From a bacterium (GTDB lineage: Bacteria; Pseudomonadota; Alphaproteobacteria; Caulobacterales; Hyphomonadaceae): 10,417 bases of DNA. A program made the position numbers and the translations under genes. The stretch spans positions 1 to 10,417 of the forward strand of contig JAVBYB010000123.1 of the NCBI GenBank assembly GCA_030824255.1. The letters are read 5' to 3'. The notes under the pieces are model-generated. The model had not been told where the DNA came from. It saw nothing but the letters and a program-made list of their open reading frames with translations, and ran no database searches. This document shows, one piece after another, positions 1-5,192 of this stretch. Position 1 is the stretch's first letter. The number at the start of each line of letters is the position of its first letter.

Positions 1-492
1 CACCAGCACGGCAAGCAGCAACCATTGGCCCTGAGGCGCGAGCTCGCGGATCCAGACAAAGCAGCCGAATGGCAGGCTGGTGTAGATGGCGCCGAACGCC
101 ATCGAGCTCATTGAGCCTTTGCCTGCAACCGCAAGACCGCACGCCGCCGCGCACCCAAGCAGCGAAGCAAGCGCCACTGCCTCAAGGCCATGAGGCGCCG
201 CAAACACCGCACCAGCCGCGCCAAGACCCAGCACCGCATACTGCGCCCAGCGGATCCAGCCGACTTCGGTCTGCGCCGCCATGCGCGTCCATTCGAACGC
301 AGCAATGATGCCGCACGCGGCCGTGGCCAGCATAAGAGCTAGACCGCCCGAGTAGACAGCCCACAGCCCAAGCGGCGCAATTATAAGTGCAGTGGCGACA
401 CGGATAATGATCTCGCGCCGTCCCCTGCCCTTTATGGCTGCCCCCTCAATCGCCAAGGCCGCCAAACCGTCTGTCGCGGCGTCGGAACGCAT
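1..492 (-). CDS. cdsA: Phosphatidate cytidylyltransferase (CDP-diglyceride synthase), 3' end off window
   Basis: This is the N-terminal 164 codons of an integral membrane protein that runs off the left edge with no stop. CdsA makes CDP-diacylglycerol from phosphatidate and CTP, the branch point for phospholipid synthesis in the inner membrane. After a polar, basic stretch (about residues 20–27, KGRGRRE), hydrophobic segments follow at about residues 28–47 (IIIRVATALIIAPLGLWAVY) and 51–66, with several more up to the edge. The conserved C-terminal CDP-synthase signature lies outside the window, so the call rests on the hydrophobic pattern, the TSLPFGCFVWIR-like region and the standard frr–uppS–cdsA order. 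I chose the ATG at 492–490 because AAAAGG lies 6 nt upstream; it overlaps uppS by 47 bases. TTG at 456–454 is an alternative that shortens the overlap to 11 bases. Confidence 0.82.
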   Translation of the reverse strand, partial: MRSDAATDGLAALAIEGAAIKGRGRREIIIRVATALIIAPLGLWAVYSGGLALMLATAACGIIAAFEWTRMAAQTEVGWIRWAQYAVLGLGAAGAVFAAPHGLEAVALASLLGCAAACGLAVAGKGSMSSMAFGAIYTSLPFGCFVWIRELAPQGQWLLLAVLV

Positions 493-1198
493 CAATCGCC
501 TTTTCGAGGCTCTCCCTGGTAAAATCAGGCCACCACACATCCATGAAGATCAGCTCAGCATAAGCGCCGCTCCACAGCAGAAAGTTGCTGAGGCGCAGCT
601 CGCCACTGGTGCGGATGACAAGATCGGGATCCGGCGAGTCTGCAGACCAGATCATGCGCGAGACCATCGCCTCGTCGATCTGATCCGCCTTCAACTTGCC
701 GGCTTCAACCATGCGCGCAATCTCGCGCATCGCGGCGACAAGCTCGCCGCGACCGCCATAGTTGAACGCGATGTTGAGCGTGAGGCGCGTGTTGTCCTTC
801 GTGGTTTCAACCGCCTGATCGACCAGATCAAGAATGTCGGTGCTGAGGCCTTCGCGCGCGCCGATGATACGAATCTGCACGCCATCCTTGTGAAGGCGCG
901 CGAGGTCCCGCTTGATGAACAGCCGGAGAAGATCGAACAGCGCGTCGATCTCCGTCTGCGGACGATTCCAGTTCTCGGTCGAGAAGGAAAAGACGGTAAG
1001 ATGGGTAAGCCCGAGATCGCGCGCTGCTTCCACCGCGCCGCGCAAGGCTTCCACGCCAGCCTTGTGCCCCAGCGCACGCGGCAGCCCGCGCGCCTTCGCC
1101 CACCTTCCATTGCCATCCATGATGATGGCGACATGCTTCGGCGGCGACCGCAAGGTCGCCACGTCAGCATTTGGCGAGGAGGGCTTGGGCTCGCTCAC
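446..1198 (-). CDS. uppS: Isoprenyl (undecaprenyl) diphosphate synthase, cis type
   Basis: This 250-residue protein condenses isopentenyl diphosphate onto farnesyl diphosphate to give the C55 carrier used for peptidoglycan and surface polysaccharides. The family signature is clear: [14 protein letters not shown] at residues 22–35, with the catalytic Asp at 28 (E. coli D26), FSTENWNRP in the middle, and [14 protein letters not shown] at 196–209. R196, R202, S204 and E215 match E. coli R194, R200, S202 and E213. Length is normal for the family. Translation starts at GTG (1198–1196), which shares four bases (GTGA) with the frr stop, so it is probably coupled to frr translation; a GAAGAG stretch about 9 nt upstream may serve as a weak ribosome site. 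The 3' end overlaps the proposed cdsA start. Confidence 0.97.
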   Translation of the reverse strand: MSEPKPSSPNADVATLRSPPKHVAIIMDGNGRWAKARGLPRALGHKAGVEALRGAVEAARDLGLTHLTVFSFSTENWNRPQTEIDALFDLLRLFIKRDLARLHKDGVQIRIIGAREGLSTDILDLVDQAVETTKDNTRLTLNIAFNYGGRGELVAAMREIARMVEAGKLKADQIDEAMVSRMIWSADSPDPDLVIRTSGELRLSNFLLWSGAYAELIFMDVWWPDFTRESLEKAIDAFRRRDRRFGGLGD

Positions 1199-1755
1199 AC
1201 CTGCATGATCTCTTCGGCCTTGTGCTTCAGCAGGTCGTCGATCGCCTTGATGTGGAGATCCGTGATCTTCTGGACGTCGTTGGAACGGCCCTTGACCTGA
1301 TCTTCGCTCAGGTCACCCGCCTTCTCCATGCGCTTCAGCAGGTCCATGCCGTCGCGACGCACGTTGCGAACCGCCACGCGGCCGCTCTCGGCAAACTGGC
1401 CGGCAAGCTTCTGGAGATCCTTCCGGCGCTCTTCGCTGAGCGGCGGGATCGGAATGCGCAGCGTCTGCCCATCCATGATCGGGTTAAGGCCAAGCGGAGC
1501 TTCACGGATCGCGCGATCGACTGCGCCGACGACGCTCTTGTCCCAGACGCTGACACTCAACATCCGCGCATCCGACGCCGTTACCGACGCCACCTGGTTG
1601 ATCGGCGTGGGCGAGCCATAGGCCACAACCACGATCGTATCGAGCAGGTGAATGGAGGCTCGCCCCGTGCGCAGACCGGAGAATTCCTGCTTCAACGAAG
1701 CGATCGCGCCGTCCATGCGCTTTTCGAGCGCCTTGATATCGAAGGTTTCGGGCAT
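1195..1755 (-). CDS. frr: Ribosome recycling factor (RRF)
   Basis: This 186-residue cytoplasmic factor splits post-termination ribosomes together with EF-G. The sequence covers both domains of RRF: the three-helix bundle, with [10 protein letters not shown] at residues 25–34 and VAVRNVRRD at 127–135, and the central beta domain with the [10 protein letters not shown] segment. The Arg-rich stretch lies in the region that contacts 23S rRNA in the known family. Length matches the usual 185 or so. The ATG at 1755–1753 follows an AGGAAAG ribosome site, 13 bases after the pyrH stop. The stop overlaps the GTG of uppS. pyrH–frr–uppS–cdsA is a very common bacterial order, so a single transcript is likely. 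Confidence 0.98.
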   Translation of the reverse strand: MPETFDIKALEKRMDGAIASLKQEFSGLRTGRASIHLLDTIVVVAYGSPTPINQVASVTASDARMLSVSVWDKSVVGAVDRAIREAPLGLNPIMDGQTLRIPIPPLSEERRKDLQKLAGQFAESGRVAVRNVRRDGMDLLKRMEKAGDLSEDQVKGRSNDVQKITDLHIKAIDDLLKHKAEEIMQV

Positions 1756-1768
1756 CTCTTTCCTTTCC

Positions 1769-2494
1769 CTACTTCTTCTTGCCGCTGATGACAGTTGATA
1801 TGCCTTGGCCCGTCAGCACGTCCACCAAGGCGCCAGCTTCGCGAATGCGGAACACCACGATCGGAATCTTGTTTTCCTTGAGAAGGCTGATCGCAGTTGC
1901 GTCCATGACCTTCAATTCTTTCGATAGCACTTCCATATAGTCGAGCGTGTCGAAGCGTGTCGCTTCGCTGTCGAGCTTCGGATCGGCTGTGTAGACGCCA
2001 TCGACCTGCGTGCCCTTCAGCATCGCATCGCAATTCATCTCTGCTGCGCGCAACGCCGCGCCCGTGTCGGTCGTGAAGAAGGGATTGCCCGTGCCGGCCG
2101 CAAAAATCACGACGCGATTCTTTTCCATGTGCCGGATCGCGCGACGGCGGATGAAGGGCTCACAGATCGACTGCATCGAGACGCCAGACTGCACACGCGC
2201 ATGAACGCCGACGCTCTCCAGCGAGTTCTGCATCACCAGCGCGTTCATCACGGTGGCCAGCATTCCCATGTGATCAGCCTGGGCGCGCTCCATGCCGGCA
2301 TCCACACCCCACTTGCCACGCCAGATGTTGCCGCCGCCAATGACGAGGCAGATCTGGCAGCCAAGATCGAGCCCGGACTTGATCTCCTGAGCATACTTGG
2401 TCACGGCCGGCACATCGATGCCGTAGCCCTGATCACCCATCAGGGCTTCGCCTGAAATCTTCAGGAGCACGCGCTTGTATTTGAGTTCCGCCAT
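1769..2494 (-). CDS. pyrH: Uridylate (UMP) kinase
   Basis: This 241-residue protein belongs to the amino acid kinase fold and phosphorylates UMP to UDP in pyrimidine nucleotide synthesis; the bacterial enzyme is hexameric and usually GTP-activated and UTP-inhibited. Visible motifs are KISGEAL (12–18), the glycine loop GGGNIWRG (53–60), [11 protein letters not shown] (74–84), [17 protein letters not shown] (from 134) and the C-terminal [14 protein letters not shown] nucleotide segment. The protein is full length and shows no odd substitutions. The ATG at 2494–2492 sits behind a purine-rich GGAGGTGGAG stretch. The gap to tsf upstream is 96 bases and holds two hairpins; the gap to frr downstream is 13 bases. 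Confidence 0.98.
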   Translation of the reverse strand: MAELKYKRVLLKISGEALMGDQGYGIDVPAVTKYAQEIKSGLDLGCQICLVIGGGNIWRGKWGVDAGMERAQADHMGMLATVMNALVMQNSLESVGVHARVQSGVSMQSICEPFIRRRAIRHMEKNRVVIFAAGTGNPFFTTDTGAALRAAEMNCDAMLKGTQVDGVYTADPKLDSEATRFDTLDYMEVLSKELKVMDATAISLLKENKIPIVVFRIREAGALVDVLTGQGISTVISGKKK

Positions 2495-2523
2495 TCGCTC
2501 TGCTCCACCTCCACTTGCGTGGA

Positions 2524-2551
2524 CGGCCCGGACGCAGTTTGCGCCGGGCCG
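2524..2551 (-). other. GC-rich hairpin in the tsf–pyrH gap
   Basis: CGGCCCGG (2524–2531) pairs perfectly with CCGGGCCG (2544–2551). An inner CGCA/TGCG stem (2533–2536 with 2540–2543) closes on a 3-base loop, with one bulged A at 2532. That gives 12 base pairs in 28 bases. No T-run follows on the transcribed strand, so it is not a classic intrinsic terminator. It could be an attenuator, an RNase processing site or a 3'-end stabiliser that separates pyrH expression from tsf. Function is inferred; the pairing is directly visible. Confidence 0.6.
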
Positions 2552-2562
2552 CCAGACTCTAC

Positions 2563-2576
2563 CCGCGAAACCGCGG
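2563..2576 (-). other. Small hairpin just after the tsf stop
   Basis: CCGCG (2563–2567) pairs with CGCGG (2572–2576) around a 4-base loop. It lies 14 bases downstream of the tsf stop and 11 bases before the larger hairpin at 2524–2551, so the tsf transcript would carry two stem-loops in tandem. No T-run follows. A role in 3'-end protection or attenuation is possible but unproven, and such a short GC stem could also arise by chance. Confidence 0.4.
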
Positions 2577-2590
2577 ATTCCGCAAAGGCT

Positions 2591-3520
2591 TTACGCTTTC
2601 GGCTGAGCGAAAGAGGCAACTTCCGCTGCAAAGTCCGACGCAACTTTCTCGATACCTTCGCCGACTTCATAACGCACGAAACCAACCAGCTTCACGGGCG
2701 TGCCGAATTCCTTGGCGTGTTTCTCGATGAAGTTGCCGACAGTCACGTCCGGATCCATCACGAAGGCCTGCTCGACCAGCACGGATTCCTGATAGAATTT
2801 ACGAATCCGGCCTTCGACCATCTTCTCGATAACGTTCGCCGGCTTGCCGGATTCGGCCGCCTGCGCCGTCAGAATCTGCTTTTCCTTTTCGACCACGGCC
2901 GGATCGAGTTCCGCCGTCGTTGCGGCCAGCGGCTTGGCGGATGCAACGTGCATCGCGACCTTGCGGCCGAGGTCGTTCAGGCGCGCCTTGTCGGCGGTCG
3001 ATTCGAGCGCGACCAGCACGCCGATCTTGCCCATGCCTTCAGCGGCGACGTTGTGCAGGTAGGTTGCGACAACGCCGTCCTTTACCGACAGCCCGGCGGA
3101 GCGGCGCAGCGACATGTTCTCGCCGATCTTGGCGACCAGCGCGACAAGCATCTCGCCCATCGTGTTGCCAGCCGACGATGTTGCATGAAGCGTCTTCGTC
3201 GGGTCGCCATCATTCGCCAGGGCAGCTCCGGCGATTTCACGCACGGCGCCCTGGAACTCAGCGTTCTTGCCGACGAAATCCGTTTCCGAGTTCACTTCGA
3301 CGACTGCGCCTGCCGTGCCGCTCGTGGCGATGCCGATCAGACCTTCAGCCGCGATGCGGTCTGCCTTCTTGGCGGCCTTGAGGATGCCCTTCTCGCGCAG
3401 CCAGTCGGAAGCGGCTTCGATGTCGCCGTTGTTCTCTACGAGCGCCTTCTTGGCGTCCATCATGCCAGCGCCGGTCTTGTCGCGCAGCTGTTTGACGAGC
3501 GCAGCGGTGATCTCAGCCAT
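2591..3520 (-). CDS. tsf: Elongation factor Ts
   Basis: EF-Ts (309 residues) is the guanine nucleotide exchange factor that regenerates EF-Tu-GTP in the cytoplasm. The N-terminal UBA-like domain reads [18 protein letters not shown] (residues 10–27). The core signature TDFVGKN is at 80–86; D81 and F82 correspond to the E. coli Asp80-Phe81 pair that intrudes into the EF-Tu magnesium site. Two repeated core subdomains follow, and an amphipathic C-terminus ends the protein ([12 protein letters not shown]). Length is slightly above the E. coli protein and normal for Alphaproteobacteria. The ATG at 3520–3518 is preceded by AGGAG with 7-nt spacing. It lies downstream of rpsB, with 127 bases and a strong hairpin in between. 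Confidence 0.98.
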   Translation of the reverse strand: MAEITAALVKQLRDKTGAGMMDAKKALVENNGDIEAASDWLREKGILKAAKKADRIAAEGLIGIATSGTAGAVVEVNSETDFVGKNAEFQGAVREIAGAALANDGDPTKTLHATSSAGNTMGEMLVALVAKIGENMSLRRSAGLSVKDGVVATYLHNVAAEGMGKIGVLVALESTADKARLNDLGRKVAMHVASAKPLAATTAELDPAVVEKEKQILTAQAAESGKPANVIEKMVEGRIRKFYQESVLVEQAFVMDPDVTVGNFIEKHAKEFGTPVKLVGFVRYEVGEGIEKVASDFAAEVASFAQPKA

Positions 3521-3606
3521 GAAATGTCTCCTGGGCGTTTGCCTGCGCCGCCGCAGCCATCAGACCGCACGGCGCAAGGCAGGTTCAACTGTAGAGCGCC
3601 ATCACG

Positions 3607-3634
3607 GTATGCCGGCGAATAGGCGCCGGCATAC
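3607..3634 (-). other. Perfect 11-bp hairpin in the rpsB–tsf gap
   Basis: GTATGCCGGCG (3607–3617) and CGCCGGCATAC (3624–3634) are perfect inverted repeats with a 6-base loop, starting 13 bases after the rpsB stop. No T-run follows on the transcribed strand. In E. coli the rpsB–tsf gap is known to hold an attenuating terminator-like structure. By analogy this hairpin may reduce read-through or stabilise the rpsB 3' end. The pairing is seen; the role is inferred. A weaker 6-bp stem (3545–3550 with 3570–3575) lies closer to tsf. Confidence 0.65.
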
Positions 3635-3647
3635 ACATGATTACGCG

Positions 3648-4427
3648 TTACGCTTGGGCTTCAGCTTCAGTCGTGACAGCCAGAGCCGGTTCGTTCACAA
3701 CCGCGGCTTCGCCCGGATCGGTTCCGCCAGCCATCGACGAGTCAGCCATGCCGTCGAGAACGGCGTCGGCGATCAGGTTACAGTACAGCTGGATCGCGCG
3801 GGCGGCGTCGTCATTGCCCGGGATCGGATAGTCGACTTCCTGCGGATCGCAGTTGGTGTCGATGATCGCCACAACCGGGATGCCGAGCTTGCGTGCTTCC
3901 TTGACGGCGATCGACTCCTTGTTGGTGTCGATCACGAAGATCAGGTCCGGCAGGCCGCCCATGTTGCGGATACCGCCGAGCACGCGGTTCAGTTTGATCT
4001 GCTCGCGCTGGAGACCCAGCAGTTCTTTCTTGGTGAGACCCGAGGACTCGCCGGCTTCCAGCGTCTCGTCGAGTTCGCGCAGGCGCTTGATCGATCCGGA
4101 CACGGTGGCCCAGTTGGTGAGCGTGCCGCCCAGCCAGCGGTCGTTCATGAAGTATTGCGCGCAGCGGCCAGCGGCCTCCGCGATCGCATCAGCAGCTTGG
4201 CGCTTGGTGCCGACGAACAGCACGCGGCCGCCCTTGCCAGCCGTCTCGCGCACTTTGACGAGGGCCTGGTGGAGCAGCGGAACCGACTGCGAAAGATCGA
4301 TGATGTGGATGCCGGAACGCTCGCCGAAGATGAAGGGCTTCATCTTGGGGTTCCAGCGGTGAACCTGGTGGCCGAAGTGGGCGCCTGCCTCAAGCAGTTG
4401 GCGCATAGAGAAGTCGGGAAGTGCCAA
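3648..4427 (-). CDS. rpsB: 30S ribosomal protein S2
   Basis: S2 (259 residues) is a late-assembling small-subunit protein that contacts S1 near the mRNA exit. The family pattern is unmistakable: [14 protein letters not shown] near the start, [41 protein letters not shown], and the C-terminal [13 protein letters not shown] and [11 protein letters not shown]. An acidic, Ala-rich tail of about 30 residues makes it longer than E. coli S2, a tail often seen in Alphaproteobacteria. The start is TTG (4427–4425): AGGAG lies 6 nt upstream, and the resulting N-terminus MALPDFS is typical of alphaproteobacterial S2. The next ATG (4406–4404) would remove these seven residues and lacks such a site. It heads the rpsB–tsf–pyrH–frr–uppS–cdsA cluster and probably has its own promoter and leader. 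Confidence 0.98.
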   Translation of the reverse strand: MALPDFSMRQLLEAGAHFGHQVHRWNPKMKPFIFGERSGIHIIDLSQSVPLLHQALVKVRETAGKGGRVLFVGTKRQAADAIAEAAGRCAQYFMNDRWLGGTLTNWATVSGSIKRLRELDETLEAGESSGLTKKELLGLQREQIKLNRVLGGIRNMGGLPDLIFVIDTNKESIAVKEARKLGIPVVAIIDTNCDPQEVDYPIPGNDDAARAIQLYCNLIADAVLDGMADSSMAGGTDPGEAAVVNEPALAVTTEAEAQA

Positions 4428-4433
4428 TGTAGT

Positions 4434-4438
4434 CTCCT
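4434..4438 (-). promoter_or_regulatory. Shine-Dalgarno that fixes the TTG start of rpsB
   Basis: AGGAG at 4438–4434 sits 6 nt before TTG 4427–4425, near-ideal spacing. tsf has a very similar CAGGAGAC element before its ATG. This site is the main reason to take TTG, and not the ATG seven codons further in, as the rpsB start. Confidence 0.85.
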
Positions 4439-4453
4439 GATCCGGTTAGCCGC

Positions 4454-4496
4454 CGCGGACAGAACAGGCTTGCGCCCGCACCGGAATGGGTCCGCG
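4454..4496 (-). promoter_or_regulatory. Structured rpsB mRNA leader (candidate S2 autoregulatory element)
   Basis: Within the predicted 5' untranslated region, CGCGGAC (4454–4460) pairs with GTCCGCG (4490–4496) in a 7-bp outer stem. Inside it, on the transcribed strand, GCGGGC (4479–4474) and GCCTGT (4469–4464) pair over six positions, two of them G·U, and are capped by GCAA, a GNRA tetraloop (4473–4470). The structure ends 15 nt upstream of the Shine-Dalgarno. S2 represses its own operon through an rpsB leader in gammaproteobacteria; whether this unrelated-looking fold does the same is inference. No homologue search could be run. Confidence 0.5.
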
Positions 4497-4508
4497 TGTC
4501 GGAATGGG
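4482..4508. repeat. Direct repeat of CGGAATGGG in the rpsB leader
   Basis: CGGAATGGG occurs at 4482–4490 and again at 4500–4508, an 18-base period. The second copy spans the predicted transcription start region and the first lies inside the leader fold. Two identical 9-mers spaced close to two helical turns could be a protein-binding site, but they could also be chance. Confidence 0.35.
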
Positions 4509-4512
4509 CGGC

Positions 4513-4541
4513 GATATAGGCGGGTTCTGGACGAGACGCAA
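4513..4541 (-). promoter_or_regulatory. Probable promoter for the rpsB cluster
   Basis: Reading the minus strand, a -35-like TTGCGT (4541–4536) is followed after exactly 17 bases by a -10-like TATATC (4518–4513). Both resemble the housekeeping sigma consensus, and the -10 stands out in an otherwise GC-rich gap. Transcription would begin near 4506, giving a leader of roughly 80 nt before the TTG of rpsB. The position between the dnaE unit and the rpsB cluster is where a promoter is expected. It was identified by eye only. Confidence 0.55.
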
Positions 4542-4554
4542 GCCGGAGCGAGGC

Positions 4555-4592
4555 GACTGACAGGCTGACAGGTTTTTCCAGCCTTTTCAGTC
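4555..4592 (-). terminator. Two-tier hairpin at the end of the dnaE–SUKH unit (possible terminator)
   Basis: GACTGA (4555–4560) pairs with TCAGTC (4587–4592), and inside it AGGCTG (4562–4567) pairs with CAGCCT (4579–4584), leaving an 11-base loop and small unpaired bases between the stems. The 5' side on the transcript includes the TGA stop of the SUKH gene. The T-run expected of an intrinsic terminator is missing (GCCTCGC follows), so it may be a Rho-assisted end or a stabilising stem. A tandem CCTGTCAG repeat makes up part of the 3' arm. Confidence 0.4.
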
Positions 4593-5192
4593 CTCTACCG
4601 CGGCCTGCACACCGCCCCATTGCTCGTCCCAGGCGAGCAGGCTGTTTTCAGCGTCCCGAGCAATAATTTCAATGAATTCAGTGAGTGATCCGGCGATCAG
4701 CGCCCGCGCCGCATCGTCGTGCCACATGCTGATCACCTGTCCGGACTTGCCCTTGGCCGGCGGATCGACATCGACACACAGATGATTGCCGCCCCCGTCC
4801 CCGCAGAACGGGATCCAGCCGAGTCGCCACCACTCATCGCCCTTGATCGGCCCCTGCGGCTCGCAGTCCTGGCCGTCAGGGACAAACTGCTCGCTCCGCA
4901 ACCCCTCCCAGATCCGCCATTCATCGACGATCCGCGGAGGCGAAAACAGCATCCACCCCGGCAGCACCTGCTGCTCGTCCAGGCTACCGGCATGTCGCAG
5001 GAGCAGATGGCGCAGGTCGGATGGAAAGCGAAGTTTAAGCGCCTTCTCGGCCTCATTGACCTGCGCCTCGCTGGCGCCCGCAGCAAAATAGGTCCTGAAC
5101 GTGGGATGACCTCGCTCAATCGCACCGAGATATCGCTCCCAGGCGGCGTCGAAGCGCGACGGGTCAAAGGGCTTCTTGCCAAATCCGAACAT
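4587..5192 (-). CDS. SMI1/KNR4 (SUKH) family protein, function unknown
   Basis: This 201-residue, probably cytoplasmic protein has no signal peptide or membrane segment. The SMI1/KNR4 pattern is visible: the helix entry GASEAQVNEAEKAL (39–52) followed by FPSDLRHLLLRHAGS (56–70), then LFSPPRIVDEWRIW (82–95), the core GWIPFCGDGGGNHLCVDVDP (125–144), GKSGQVISMWHDD (148–160) and a closing helix around GSLTEFIEII (168–177). Family members bind partner proteins; many bacterial ones are immunity proteins against polymorphic nuclease toxins, others are housekeeping. The first 35 or so residues precede the recognisable fold. No toxin lies nearby. Its ATG overlaps the dnaE stop (TGATG), which implies translational coupling, and only a weak ribosome site is visible. 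A link to DNA replication is a guess from position alone. Confidence 0.85.
   Translation of the reverse strand: MFGFGKKPFDPSRFDAAWERYLGAIERGHPTFRTYFAAGASEAQVNEAEKALKLRFPSDLRHLLLRHAGSLDEQQVLPGWMLFSPPRIVDEWRIWEGLRSEQFVPDGQDCEPQGPIKGDEWWRLGWIPFCGDGGGNHLCVDVDPPAKGKSGQVISMWHDDAARALIAGSLTEFIEIIARDAENSLLAWDEQWGGVQAAVED

Noticed and set aside
182..364. Short minus-strand frames (108–305, 182–364) in the left end
   Set aside because: They are out of frame with the continuous hydrophobic CdsA reading frame that fills 1–492.
392..1300. Plus-strand open frame of 302 codons opposite uppS and frr
   Set aside because: Its protein has no family resemblance and lies antisense to two unmistakable genes; long antisense frames are common in GC-rich codon-biased DNA.
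3559..3588. Possible promoter for tsf (TTGAAC, 18-base spacer, TCTGAT)
   Set aside because: The -10 match is poor, the spacing is one base long, and there is no independent support; kept only as a remark under the rpsB–tsf hairpin.
2519..3622. Plus-strand open frame of 367 codons opposite tsf
   Set aside because: It is a mirror of the tsf coding sequence, with Arg/His-rich low-complexity translation and no recognisable motif.
3267..4568. Plus-strand open frame of 433 codons opposite tsf and rpsB
   Set aside because: It spans two real genes and their gap on the opposite strand and has no domain pattern; treated as a shadow frame.
4587..5192. Toxin–immunity locus built around the SUKH gene
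   Set aside because: Neither flank holds a toxin, nuclease domain, secretion marker or mobile element; the neighbours are dnaE and rpsB.
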